Source: Nonomuraea terrae (GTDB taxonomy: Bacteria; Actinomycetota; Actinomycetes; Streptosporangiales; Streptosporangiaceae). From it: a stretch of 61,081 nucleotides of DNA. The first letter of the stretch is position 1. Every line of letters starts with the position of its first letter. The DNA lies in NCBI RefSeq assembly GCF_004348995.1, contig NZ_SMKQ01000028.1:1-61081 (forward strand). Reading direction: 5' to 3'. Below, piece after piece: positions 17,221 through 24,708 of this stretch. The notes beneath the pieces were generated by a model that was given only the letters and a program-made list of their open reading frames with translations, was not told the DNA's origin and ran no database searches. Both the position numbers and the translations under genes were made by a program.

Positions 17221-18314
17221 AGCTCTTCTGCCTCACCCGAGCCGACGGCCCGGCCGGGCTGCAACCGCTGCGGGTCGCGCTGCAGCCCGACATCGACGTC
17301 GTGCCGATCGAGCCGTCCGGCGGCGGGCGCGGCGACAGGCCGGGCGAGCCGTCCCCCGAGCGCGCCGCCGCCCTGATCGCGAACCAGGCGGGTGAGGGTT
17401 CCTACGCCGTCTTCGGGTGCCATCTCGGCGGCCCGCTCGTGTACGAGGCCGTTCGCCGGCTCGTGGAGGCGGGGCACCGGTCGCCGCACCACCTGTTCGT
17501 GTCCGCCGGGCCCCTTCGGCGCCGTCACGGCGACGGGGCGGCAGCCGGTGAACGCCCGTGGCTCAGCCCCACTCCCCCGGGGTCTTCTCCCGGCCTGAGC
17601 TGTCCGGTCACGGTGGTCACGGGCGGCGAGGAATCCGCCCTCACGGAGCAGGCCGTCGCGCAGTGGACCCGGCTCACCAGCGGCCCCGTCACCCGGTGGG
17701 AGCTCGCCGGCGTGGACCACTCCCGGCCTGAAGGCATGACCGGGACGTTCGCCGCCCGAATCCGCTCCGCCCTGCTCGGGGACGGCCCAGGCCGCGAGGG
17801 GCAGCCGCTGGACCAGGACCTGTTCCGGGACGCCATGGCGCACCTGGCCGCGCCCGTCACCGTGGTCACCACCGTGGGCGGCGACGGACGGCCGCATGCC
17901 TTCACCGCCAGCGCCGTGTGCAGCCTGTCCGCCGATCCGCCGCTGCTCCTCGTGTGCGTCAACCGGTCCGGCAGCGCTCACGACGTGTTCACCACCGCCG
18001 ACCGCTTCCTCGTCAACGTCCTCGGTCACGAGCAGGCCCACGTCGCGCGCGCCTTCGCCCGGCACCTGCGCGCGGAGGACGAGGCACGGCTGGCGACCCT
18101 GGAGCTGGGCCTGCCCGGCCTGCCCGACGCCTCGGCCCGATTCGCCTGCACGCGGCAGGGAGTCCTGCCCGGGGGCGATCACAGCATCCTCGTCGGCCGG
18201 CCGGAGCAGGTCGCGTTGTCCGGCGCGCCACCGCTGATCCATTACCGACGGGGCTGGCACCAGCCGGCGGCGCTGCCCGCCCACCGTCCCTCGCAACCAT
18301 TCCGGCTCTTCTGA
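17217..18314 (+). CDS. Degenerate thioesterase-like domain fused to an HpaC-type flavin reductase
   Basis: 365 aa from GTG 17217; the true start is uncertain. Residues 1-195 resemble a type II thioesterase (VKLFCLTRADG, YAVFGCHLGGPLVYEAVRRL, LSCPVTVVTGG, GVDHSRPEG). The nucleophile elbow G-x-S-x-G reads GCHLG, so the catalytic Ser is absent, and the lid region between elbow and acid is short. Residues about 198-365 are a flavin reductase: FRDAMAHLAAPVTVVTT, AFTASAVCSLSADPPLLLVC, VNRSGSAHDVF, RFLVNVL and a C-terminal GGDHSILVGRPEQV. It probably supplies reduced FMN/FAD to a partner oxygenase, perhaps the ACAD-fold protein of the divergent operon. Confidence 0.72.
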   Translation: MKLFCLTRADGPAGLQPLRVALQPDIDVVPIEPSGGGRGDRPGEPSPERAAALIANQAGEGSYAVFGCHLGGPLVYEAVRRLVEAGHRSPHHLFVSAGPLRRRHGDGAAAGERPWLSPTPPGSSPGLSCPVTVVTGGEESALTEQAVAQWTRLTSGPVTRWELAGVDHSRPEGMTGTFAARIRSALLGDGPGREGQPLDQDLFRDAMAHLAAPVTVVTTVGGDGRPHAFTASAVCSLSADPPLLLVCVNRSGSAHDVFTTADRFLVNVLGHEQAHVARAFARHLRAEDEARLATLELGLPGLPDASARFACTRQGVLPGGDHSILVGRPEQVALSGAPPLIHYRRGWHQPAALPAHRPSQPFRLF

Positions 18315-18441
18315 CCACGTCCGCCGTCGCAACACATCTCCTACGACGCCCCCGACCACGACCGCGAGGCCGTGATGTGACGTACGTGTTAAACGTTTTC
18401 GCGCTGCAGATTCACGTCAGGCATTTGCATCTCGCGCGACG

Positions 18442-18447
18442 CATAAT
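18442..18447 (+). promoter_or_regulatory. -10 hexamer CATAAT for a leaderless PucR-type transcript
   Basis: CATAAT lies 7 nt before ATG 18455, the spacing seen for leaderless actinomycete mRNAs. No ribosome-binding site precedes this ATG, which supports both the hexamer and the chosen start. A GACGTACGT near-palindrome lies ~60 bp upstream. Confidence 0.45.
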
Positions 18448-18454
18448 CGTCGGT

Positions 18455-19708
18455 ATGAACCTGACTGAATCGGTGCCCCAGAGATTTTCGGTCAACGGAA
18501 AAAGGCTATTTAGCGAAGGTTCTGTTCACGACTGCGGCGACATGACGCACGGTACGGCCACGCTCACACGTCAGGTCGCCGACGTCGCCGAATGTCTTTC
18601 CGGACACTTACCCATGGTGGTCGACGACGTCCTGTCGGCGATCTGGCGCGACGCCATGCCGGACAGCCTGCTCGGCAAGGATCCCGCGCTGTCGGCGGTG
18701 GTGCGGTCGGAGACCACCATGCTCCTGACTCGCTTCCTCCACAGCCTGGTGAGGGGCCAGGACGAGCCGATCCGGTCACTCGAATCGCGGCACATCGCCC
18801 GGCTCGCGGCCCGGCACGAAACGACGCTCTCCGACGTGATCTCCGGCTTCCGGATCGCCCACCGGATGCTGGAGGAGGCGTTGTTCGAGGCGGTGCACGA
18901 AGCGGGAATCCCGCCGGGCGACTCCCTGGAGGTGCTGCGGCACTGCTGCCGTCAGCTGTTCCGCCAGATCGAAACCCTCGTCGAGATCGTGACGGCCGAG
19001 TACGCGCACGAGACGGAGTCGCGGGACATCGACCAGAACGCCAGGCGACTGCACGCCGTCAAGTCCGTACTCAACGAGAGACGATCCCTCACCGTCCTGC
19101 CCTTCTACGACCTCGAGGCCGAGCATGTCGCGGCGGTGGCCAGGGGGGCGACGGCCGTGGCGCTGGCGGCCTTCGCCCACAGGCACGAGGGCGGCGCGGT
19201 ATGCCTGCGCCTGGACCGCAGCGTCGTGTGGGCGTGGTTCAGCGCGGTGGACCCTGTGGACGTGCGGAAGGCGGCCCTCGAGCGATCGGGGCGCGGCTGG
19301 CTGGGCATCGGCGAACCCGGCGACGGGGTGGCGGGGTTCCGGCGGTCCCACACCGAGGCTCGGGCGGCCTACCGGGTGTCGCAGTGGACCGGGGCCGTCG
19401 CGGCGCGATTCGGCGAGGTCTCCGTCGAGTCGATCGGGCTGGCCGACGTCGATGTCGCGCGCGCCGTCGTCCACCGGCACCTGGGCCGGCTGGCGACGGA
19501 AGGCAACCGGGAGGACGCGCTCCGGCACACCCTGGAGGTCTACCTCGCCTCACAGCAGATCACCCGCCATGCCGCGGCCAAGCTCGGTCTGACCGAACGC
19601 GCGGTCGCCAACAGGCTCCAGGCCGTCCGGCGGCTGCTCCCGCCGGACGCCCAACTGTCGTCCCCGGAGTTGGCACTCGCGCTACGCCTGTGCCCGCTGG
19701 TGGGCTAG
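18455..19708 (+). CDS. PucR/CdaR-type transcriptional regulator
   Basis: 417 aa from ATG 18455 (alternative ATG 18541). Residues about 40-190 are an all-helical sensor of the RsbRD-N-like kind found in actinomycete PucR regulators (LLTRFLHSLV, SDVISGFRIAHRMLEEALFE). A middle alpha/beta domain follows (WLGIGEPGDGVAGFRRSHTEA). The C-terminal PucR HTH is EDALRHTLEVYLASQQITRH then AAAKLGLTERAVANRLQAV. The family acts as activators or repressors of adjacent pathways. It sits 140 bp after the flavin reductase gene and is the best candidate for the cluster's own regulator, but no direct evidence shows this. Confidence 0.85.
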   Translation: MNLTESVPQRFSVNGKRLFSEGSVHDCGDMTHGTATLTRQVADVAECLSGHLPMVVDDVLSAIWRDAMPDSLLGKDPALSAVVRSETTMLLTRFLHSLVRGQDEPIRSLESRHIARLAARHETTLSDVISGFRIAHRMLEEALFEAVHEAGIPPGDSLEVLRHCCRQLFRQIETLVEIVTAEYAHETESRDIDQNARRLHAVKSVLNERRSLTVLPFYDLEAEHVAAVARGATAVALAAFAHRHEGGAVCLRLDRSVVWAWFSAVDPVDVRKAALERSGRGWLGIGEPGDGVAGFRRSHTEARAAYRVSQWTGAVAARFGEVSVESIGLADVDVARAVVHRHLGRLATEGNREDALRHTLEVYLASQQITRHAAAKLGLTERAVANRLQAVRRLLPPDAQLSSPELALALRLCPLVG

Positions 19709-19837
19709 CGCTCCAGGCGCGAGAGCGTCGAAGGTTGTCGTGGCGGTCTTCGTCCCGAGGTAGGGCCCGGGCCCCTGTTCCAGGAAGCGGTCCGGGCGCG
19801 GATTCGGCTCCGGTTTCCCGCCGGGCGCCGGGCACCG

Positions 19838-20863
19838 TCACGCACGGGCTTGACCTTCGGGCTTGCTCAGGGCCGCCGCGATGCGGGCCTCCGCCCACGG
19901 CACCATGAGGAACCCGCGTTTGACCGTCAGGATCTGCACGCCCGCGGTCCACGACTGGATGCCCGGCACCGCGGCGAGCGTGCGGGAGGTGAAGTGGTGC
20001 AGGTCGGCCGTGGTGGGCATGATGACCTCGCACATGAGCGAGGCCTGCCCCAGCGTGGAGGCGATCATGCGCACGCCGCGCTCGCCGGACAGGCGCTCGG
20101 CCACGCTGTCCTGCATGCTCGGCTCGACCGACAGCCAGAACAGGACCTCGGCCTCGTAGCCGAGCGCGGCGGCCGGGATGAACGTGGTCACCGTGGCGCA
20201 GCCGCGCTCCAGCATGGCCTCCAGCCGCCGCCGCGCCGTGCTCTCGCTGATGCCGAGGCGGCTGCCGACCGACTGGAAGCTGGCCCGGCCGTCGTCGCGC
20301 AGCGCGGTGAGCACCTCGCGGTCGACGTCGTCGAGGTGGCCGCGTTCGCACGTGTGGGCGGGCCGCCGCAGCGCGAACGGCGCCGCCCGCTCCCCCAGCA
20401 CCGGGACGCTCCAGTCGTAGCTGACCTTGTACGTGTGCAGCACCAGGTCGGCGTTGCTCTGCTGGGCCCCGGGGACGGCCTGGACGAAGTCGACCAGCAT
20501 CGAGTACAGGTCGCGGTGCTTGGGCGCGACGAGCTCGAACACGATGTCGTACGCGCCCGTGACGACCGTGACGTAGCGGATGTCGGGGTTTCTGGCCAGC
20601 ATCCCGGCGACTCTCAGCTGGCTGCCCGGCGCGCAGGTCAGGCGCACGATGAACACGTGCACCGGCCCTTCGTTCTCCAGGTGCGGCAGCACCGCCACCC
20701 GGGCCAGCCCCGCGCCGAACAGGTGCTGGGCCCGCCGCGCCACCGTGGTGGTGGACGTGCCGAGCAGCTGGGCGATGTCGGTCCAGCTGGCCCTGCCGTT
20801 CACGTGGAGCGCGGCGAGGATCTTGCGGTCCATGTCGTCGAGATCGTCCATCGGGGGCATCAT
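19838..20863 (-). CDS. Tandem Lrp/AsnC-family regulator
   Basis: 341 aa, about twice the usual ~150. Two AsnC HTH units are visible: MDRKILAALHVNGRASWTDI...TVARRAQHL at the N-terminus and DVDREVLTALRDDGRASFQSV...TARRRLEAML from about residue 177. Each is followed by a ligand-binding ferredoxin-like region (VTVVTGAYDIVFELV; MIASTLGQASLMCEV). Such regulators sense amino acids or small peptides. It is the last gene of the peptide-use operon, 7 bp after the iminopeptidase-like gene, so it probably regulates this locus. Confidence 0.9.
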   Translation of the reverse strand: MMPPMDDLDDMDRKILAALHVNGRASWTDIAQLLGTSTTTVARRAQHLFGAGLARVAVLPHLENEGPVHVFIVRLTCAPGSQLRVAGMLARNPDIRYVTVVTGAYDIVFELVAPKHRDLYSMLVDFVQAVPGAQQSNADLVLHTYKVSYDWSVPVLGERAAPFALRRPAHTCERGHLDDVDREVLTALRDDGRASFQSVGSRLGISESTARRRLEAMLERGCATVTTFIPAAALGYEAEVLFWLSVEPSMQDSVAERLSGERGVRMIASTLGQASLMCEVIMPTTADLHHFTSRTLAAVPGIQSWTAGVQILTVKRGFLMVPWAEARIAAALSKPEGQARA

Positions 20864-20870
20864 CGCGCGT

Positions 20871-21725
20871 TCAGTGCCGTTCTCGCACCTTGCCGGGCAG
20901 CGCGCGGGCGAGGAAGTCGCGGACGGTGGCCTCCCACAGCTCGGCCTCCTCGACCTGCGGGGAGTGCCCGGAACGCTCGAACACGCGCAGCTCGGCGTTC
21001 GGGACGAGCTCGGCGATGGTCCGGCTGCACTCGACCGGGGTGATCCAGTCGTGCCGGCCGACGGTGACCAGCGTGGGCGCGGTGATGGACGGCAGGAGGT
21101 GCTTGATGTCGTAGTGCGGCTGGTTGACGGCGAAGGCGTAATTGTGCGTCCGGTAGTGGTACGGGGTGGCGGCCACGCGCTCCTCGACCTTGGCCGGGTC
21201 GTAGTCGTGGTCGTAGAGCGGCAGGATCTCCCGCCAGCAGTCGCGCAGGTCGTCGTCGTCGCGCACGGTGCCCGACATGATGCGGTCCAGCTTGTCCTGG
21301 TCGATCGTCACCCGGGAGGAGGCGGCGGCGTTGCGCATGGCCGGCTCCTGGTTGCCGTTGTCGGCCGAGGTGTCGCGGAGCACGACCGCGCTCACCCGGG
21401 AGGGGTGGCGGGCGGCGTACTCCATGGCGATGAAGCCGCCGTACGAGCCGCCGGCGATGACCACCCGCTCGGCCCCCAGCCAGGCGCGCAGCGCCTCGAC
21501 GTCGGCCACCCACTGCTCGTGCGTGAACGGGCCGTCCTGGCCGCTGCCGCCGGAGCCTCTGGCGTCGAAGACGACCACGCGGTAGGCGTCGGCGAGCCGG
21601 CCGAAGCTCGCCTTGGGCTCGGCGAGGGAGCCGAGGCCGGGGGCGCCGTGGTGGGCGATGATCGTCTCCCCGCCGTCGCCGAGGATCTCGACGTTGAGCG
21701 AGGTGCCGTTGATGTCGATGAACAC
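20871..21725 (-). CDS. Proline iminopeptidase-like alpha/beta hydrolase
   Basis: 284 aa. Oxyanion motif HHGAPGLGS, DARGSGGS, nucleophile elbow GGSYGGFIAMEYA, acid in VGRHDWITPVE and His in FERSGHSPQVEE, so the catalytic triad is complete. The DxRGxGxS plus GGSxGG pattern is that of prolyl iminopeptidase/tricorn-interacting-factor F1 (S33) hydrolases, which remove N-terminal residues from short peptides. No signal peptide, so it is cytoplasmic. It sits 11 bp after the M24 gene in an operon for peptide import and breakdown, which fits. Confidence 0.85.
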   Translation of the reverse strand: MFIDINGTSLNVEILGDGGETIIAHHGAPGLGSLAEPKASFGRLADAYRVVVFDARGSGGSGQDGPFTHEQWVADVEALRAWLGAERVVIAGGSYGGFIAMEYAARHPSRVSAVVLRDTSADNGNQEPAMRNAAASSRVTIDQDKLDRIMSGTVRDDDDLRDCWREILPLYDHDYDPAKVEERVAATPYHYRTHNYAFAVNQPHYDIKHLLPSITAPTLVTVGRHDWITPVECSRTIAELVPNAELRVFERSGHSPQVEEAELWEATVRDFLARALPGKVRERH

Positions 21726-21736
21726 AGGTCTCCCTT

Positions 21737-22903
21737 TCAGATGGTCACGTCGGCGAGCTCGCGCGGGTACGCCGTGAGCCGGCGCGGGCCCGACTCGGTG
21801 ACCAGGACGGTGTCGGAGATGCGGTATCCGGCGTGGCCGGGCACGTACACGCCGGGCTCGCTGGACAGGATCATGCCGGGGGCCAGCACGGTGGCGTCAC
21901 CGTCGGACAACCAGGGCGGCTCGTGGAAGCCGAGGCCGATGCCGTGACCCTGCCGGTGCCGGATGTGTTCGCCGAGCCCGGCCTCCTCGATCACCGCCAG
22001 GCAGCGGCGGTTGGCCTCCGCGCAGGTGACGCCGGGCACGAGCGCCTCGGTGCCGGCCTGCTGCGCCTCGCGGACCGCCTCGTAGTAGCGCGCCTGGCGC
22101 GCGGTGGGCTCGCCGATGACGAACGTGCGCTCGCTCTCCACGAACCTGCCGCCGACCGCGCAGCCGAGCGAGAGCATGAACGTCTCCCCCGCCCGCAGCC
22201 GGTCGCCGCCGGGCAGGCGGTGCGGCTGGGCCGAGTTGGGGCCGCCGTAGACCAGGCCGCCGGTGAGCATGGGCACCACGACGACGTCCTCGTGGCGGGC
22301 GTACATGAGGCGCGAGCCGTGGGAGATGACGTGGGAGGCCAGCTCGGTCTCGGTGGGCAGCTCGCCGGACTCGGCGGCCGACCTGACCAGCTCGACGCCG
22401 GCCGCGAGCATCTCGTCGGCGATGCGGGCGGCCTCCTCGTGCAGCGCGATCTCCTCGGGCAGCTTGCGCAGCCGCACCCGGCCGACCGCGCCGCAGGCGC
22501 TCCATCGCGTGCCGGGAAACGCCTCGGCCAGGGCGGCGGCGCGGGCGACGCTGGTGGACGGCGCGTACGCGGCCGACTCCGGCGCGCGTACGTGCCCGGC
22601 GAGCACCGCGAACGGCGAGCGCACGCCCGGGAACTCCGGATAGGCCAGGATCTCGGCGCGGGACCGCTGGTCGGCGGCGTACTCGCGCTCCAGGTCGGGC
22701 ACGAGCAGCACCGGGTCGCCGGACAGCGGCAGCCAGCAGGCGACCGGCCGCTCGTTCGGGAAGTGGTGGAAGCCGGTGAGGTAGGCGACGTCGAGCGGGT
22801 CGTCGAGCACGAGCGCCGCCACGCCGTCGGCGGACATCTCCGCGCGGACCCGCTCGATCGCGGCGTCGTAGCAGGCTGCGGGCAGTCTCTGGGTAAAGGT
22901 CAC
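21737..22903 (-). CDS. M24-family (Xaa-Pro peptidase/creatinase-like) protein, metal ligands partly lost
   Basis: 388 aa from a GTG overlapping the permease stop (GTGA), with AGGA upstream. Creatinase-N domain (about 1-150: VAALVLDDPLDVAYLTGFHH, WLPLSGDPVLLVPDLE) then the pita-bread domain (RHRQGHGIGLGFHEPP, ILSSEPGVYVPGHAGYRISD). At the metal sites the first Asp position reads FMLSLGC, the second FVESERTF instead of xSDxTRT, and the last Glu RISDTVLV instead of RxEDxVxV. The His and one Glu (SSEPG) remain. It may therefore work without metal, like creatinase, or be inactive. Context favours a peptide substrate. Confidence 0.82.
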   Translation of the reverse strand: MTFTQRLPAACYDAAIERVRAEMSADGVAALVLDDPLDVAYLTGFHHFPNERPVACWLPLSGDPVLLVPDLEREYAADQRSRAEILAYPEFPGVRSPFAVLAGHVRAPESAAYAPSTSVARAAALAEAFPGTRWSACGAVGRVRLRKLPEEIALHEEAARIADEMLAAGVELVRSAAESGELPTETELASHVISHGSRLMYARHEDVVVVPMLTGGLVYGGPNSAQPHRLPGGDRLRAGETFMLSLGCAVGGRFVESERTFVIGEPTARQARYYEAVREAQQAGTEALVPGVTCAEANRRCLAVIEEAGLGEHIRHRQGHGIGLGFHEPPWLSDGDATVLAPGMILSSEPGVYVPGHAGYRISDTVLVTESGPRRLTAYPRELADVTI

Positions 22904-23754
22904 GAGGAGTTCCTGTGGTCGCGGGCGTCGTTGTAGGCCACCGAGAGCAGCGTCGTGGAGACGACCAGCAGCAGGATCGCCAGCGACGGGAACAACGTGG
23001 TCCACCACGCGGTGGCCAGCGCGCCCGACTGCTGCGCCTTGTGCAGGATCGTCCCCCACGACCAGCTGTTCGGGTCGCCGAGGCCGAGGAACGACAGCCC
23101 GGCCTCGGCGAGCACGGCGCGGGAGGTGGTGAGCACGACCGACACGCCGACGACGGGGATGACGCCGGGCAGGAGGTGCTTGCGGACGATCCACAGCGAC
23201 GAGCCGCCGACGACCTTGGCCGCCGACACGAACGGCATGGGCACGATCGCGATGGCCTGCGAGCGCACCACCCGGGCCACCTCGGGCCAGCTGAACAGCG
23301 CGATGACCACGGCGAGCGTGCGCACGCTCGGCCCGGCCAGCGCCGCCACCAGGATCATCAGCGGCAGCACGGGCAGCGACAGCGACAGGTCCACCAGCAC
23401 GCCGAGCGGTGTGTCCAGGCGGCGGAAGTACGCGGCGCTGACACCGATGAGCAGGCCGATGACGATGGCCAGCACGGACGCGCTGACGCCGACCGCCATG
23501 CTCACCCGGGTGCCCCAGACGACCTGGGCGAAGACGTCCTGGCCGATGTCGTCGGTGCCGAACCAGTGGGCGGCCGAGGGCGGTTGGGAGGTGTCGGCGC
23601 CGTACCCCTCGGGGAAGGGCGCGATGAGCGGCGCGCAGACGGCGACCAGCGCCAGCAGGACCAGCACGATCGCGCTGGCCACGCCGAGCGGGTTGCGGCG
23701 GAAGGCGGACCAGGTCCGCAGGCGCGGGGTCAGTTCGACGGCGGCGGCGGTCAT
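22900..23754 (-). CDS. dppC: Dipeptide/oligopeptide ABC transporter permease (DppC type)
   Basis: 284 aa from the ATG overlapping the DppB stop. N-terminal FRRNPLGVASAIVLVLLALV membrane helix, periplasmic loop AHWFGTDDIGQDVFAQVVWG typical of DppC/OppC, six predicted membrane segments and the EAA loop (FVSAAKVVGGSSLWIVRKHL). C-terminal GLSFLGLGDPNSWSWGTIL. It pairs with DppB to form the membrane channel; the ATPases are the divergent genes at 27621-29628. Confidence 0.92.
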   Translation of the reverse strand: MTAAAVELTPRLRTWSAFRRNPLGVASAIVLVLLALVAVCAPLIAPFPEGYGADTSQPPSAAHWFGTDDIGQDVFAQVVWGTRVSMAVGVSASVLAIVIGLLIGVSAAYFRRLDTPLGVLVDLSLSLPVLPLMILVAALAGPSVRTLAVVIALFSWPEVARVVRSQAIAIVPMPFVSAAKVVGGSSLWIVRKHLLPGVIPVVGVSVVLTTSRAVLAEAGLSFLGLGDPNSWSWGTILHKAQQSGALATAWWTTLFPSLAILLLVVSTTLLSVAYNDARDHRNSS

Positions 23755-24704
23755 GAGGTGCGCACCCTGGGGTCGAGGATTCCGTAGGCGACGTCCGTGA
23801 TCAGGTTGGCGGCCACGACGGCCGCCGCGAGCAGCACGAACGCGCCCTGCAGGACGGGGAAGTCGAGCTGGCCGACCGCCTCGTAGATGGCGCGGCCGAC
23901 GCCCGGGTAGGCGTAGATGGTCTCGGTCAGGACGGCGCCGCCCACCAGGGTGCCGAGCTGGAGCCCGGCGATCGTGGTGGTCGGCAGCAGCGCGTTGCGC
24001 AGGGCGTGCTTCCACACGACCGTCCCGGGGCGCACTCCCTTGGCCTTGGCCAGCGACACGTAGTCCTCGCCGAGCGCCTCGATGAGCGTGGTGCGCATCG
24101 TCAGCACGTAGCCGCCGAGCTGGATGAGCACCAGCGACAGGCAGGGCAGCACCAGGTGGTGCAGCATGCTGAGGGTGGCGGCGAACCCGGTGGCGTCGAG
24201 GTCGACCGCGCCGCCGATGGGGAACCAGCGCAGCCACACCCCGAGCAGGTACATGAGGAAGATGCCGACGCTCGGCACGAACAACGACTGGGCGGTGACG
24301 CCGGTGATCTGGATGACCCGGTCCACCCAGCCCCTGGCCCTGGTGGCGGCGAGCACGCCGAGCGGGATGCCCAGCACGATCGTCACCACCATGGCCGAGA
24401 CGGTCAGGATCAGCGTCCACGGCAGCCGTTCCATGAGCACGGTCGTCACGGGGATCGACTGCCGGAACGACATGCCGAGGTTGCCGTGCAGGAGCTGCCC
24501 GAGGTAGTCGAGGTACTGCGCCGCGAGCGGCTTGTCCAGGCCGAAGTCGGCCAGCAGCTTCTGGCGCAGCGCCTCGGTCATGTTCGGGTCGGCCACGGCC
24601 GTCACCGGGTCGCCCGGCAGCAGGCGGACCAGGAAGAACGTCACCGTGACCGCGAACCACAGGGTGAGCAGGCCGCGGGCCAGCCGGAGGCCGATGAAGC
24701 GCAT
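23751..24704 (-). CDS. dppB: Dipeptide/oligopeptide ABC transporter permease (DppB type)
   Basis: 317 aa. FIGLRLARGLLTLWFAVTVT first helix, then FFLVRLLPGDPVTAVADPNM, the DppB signature region. The EAA loop is YVSLAKAKGVRPGTVVWKHA, and it ends YGILDPRVR as the family does. Six membrane segments. It starts 4 bp after the binding-protein stop and overlaps dppC. Confidence 0.93.
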   Translation of the reverse strand: MRFIGLRLARGLLTLWFAVTVTFFLVRLLPGDPVTAVADPNMTEALRQKLLADFGLDKPLAAQYLDYLGQLLHGNLGMSFRQSIPVTTVLMERLPWTLILTVSAMVVTIVLGIPLGVLAATRARGWVDRVIQITGVTAQSLFVPSVGIFLMYLLGVWLRWFPIGGAVDLDATGFAATLSMLHHLVLPCLSLVLIQLGGYVLTMRTTLIEALGEDYVSLAKAKGVRPGTVVWKHALRNALLPTTTIAGLQLGTLVGGAVLTETIYAYPGVGRAIYEAVGQLDFPVLQGAFVLLAAAVVAANLITDVAYGILDPRVRTS

Positions 24705-24708
24705 GGGA

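Noticed and set aside
19769..19784. GC-only palindrome GGGCCCGGGCCC between convergent genes as a terminator
   Set aside because: Self-complementary with no loop and no flanking stem; may be chance in GC-rich DNA.
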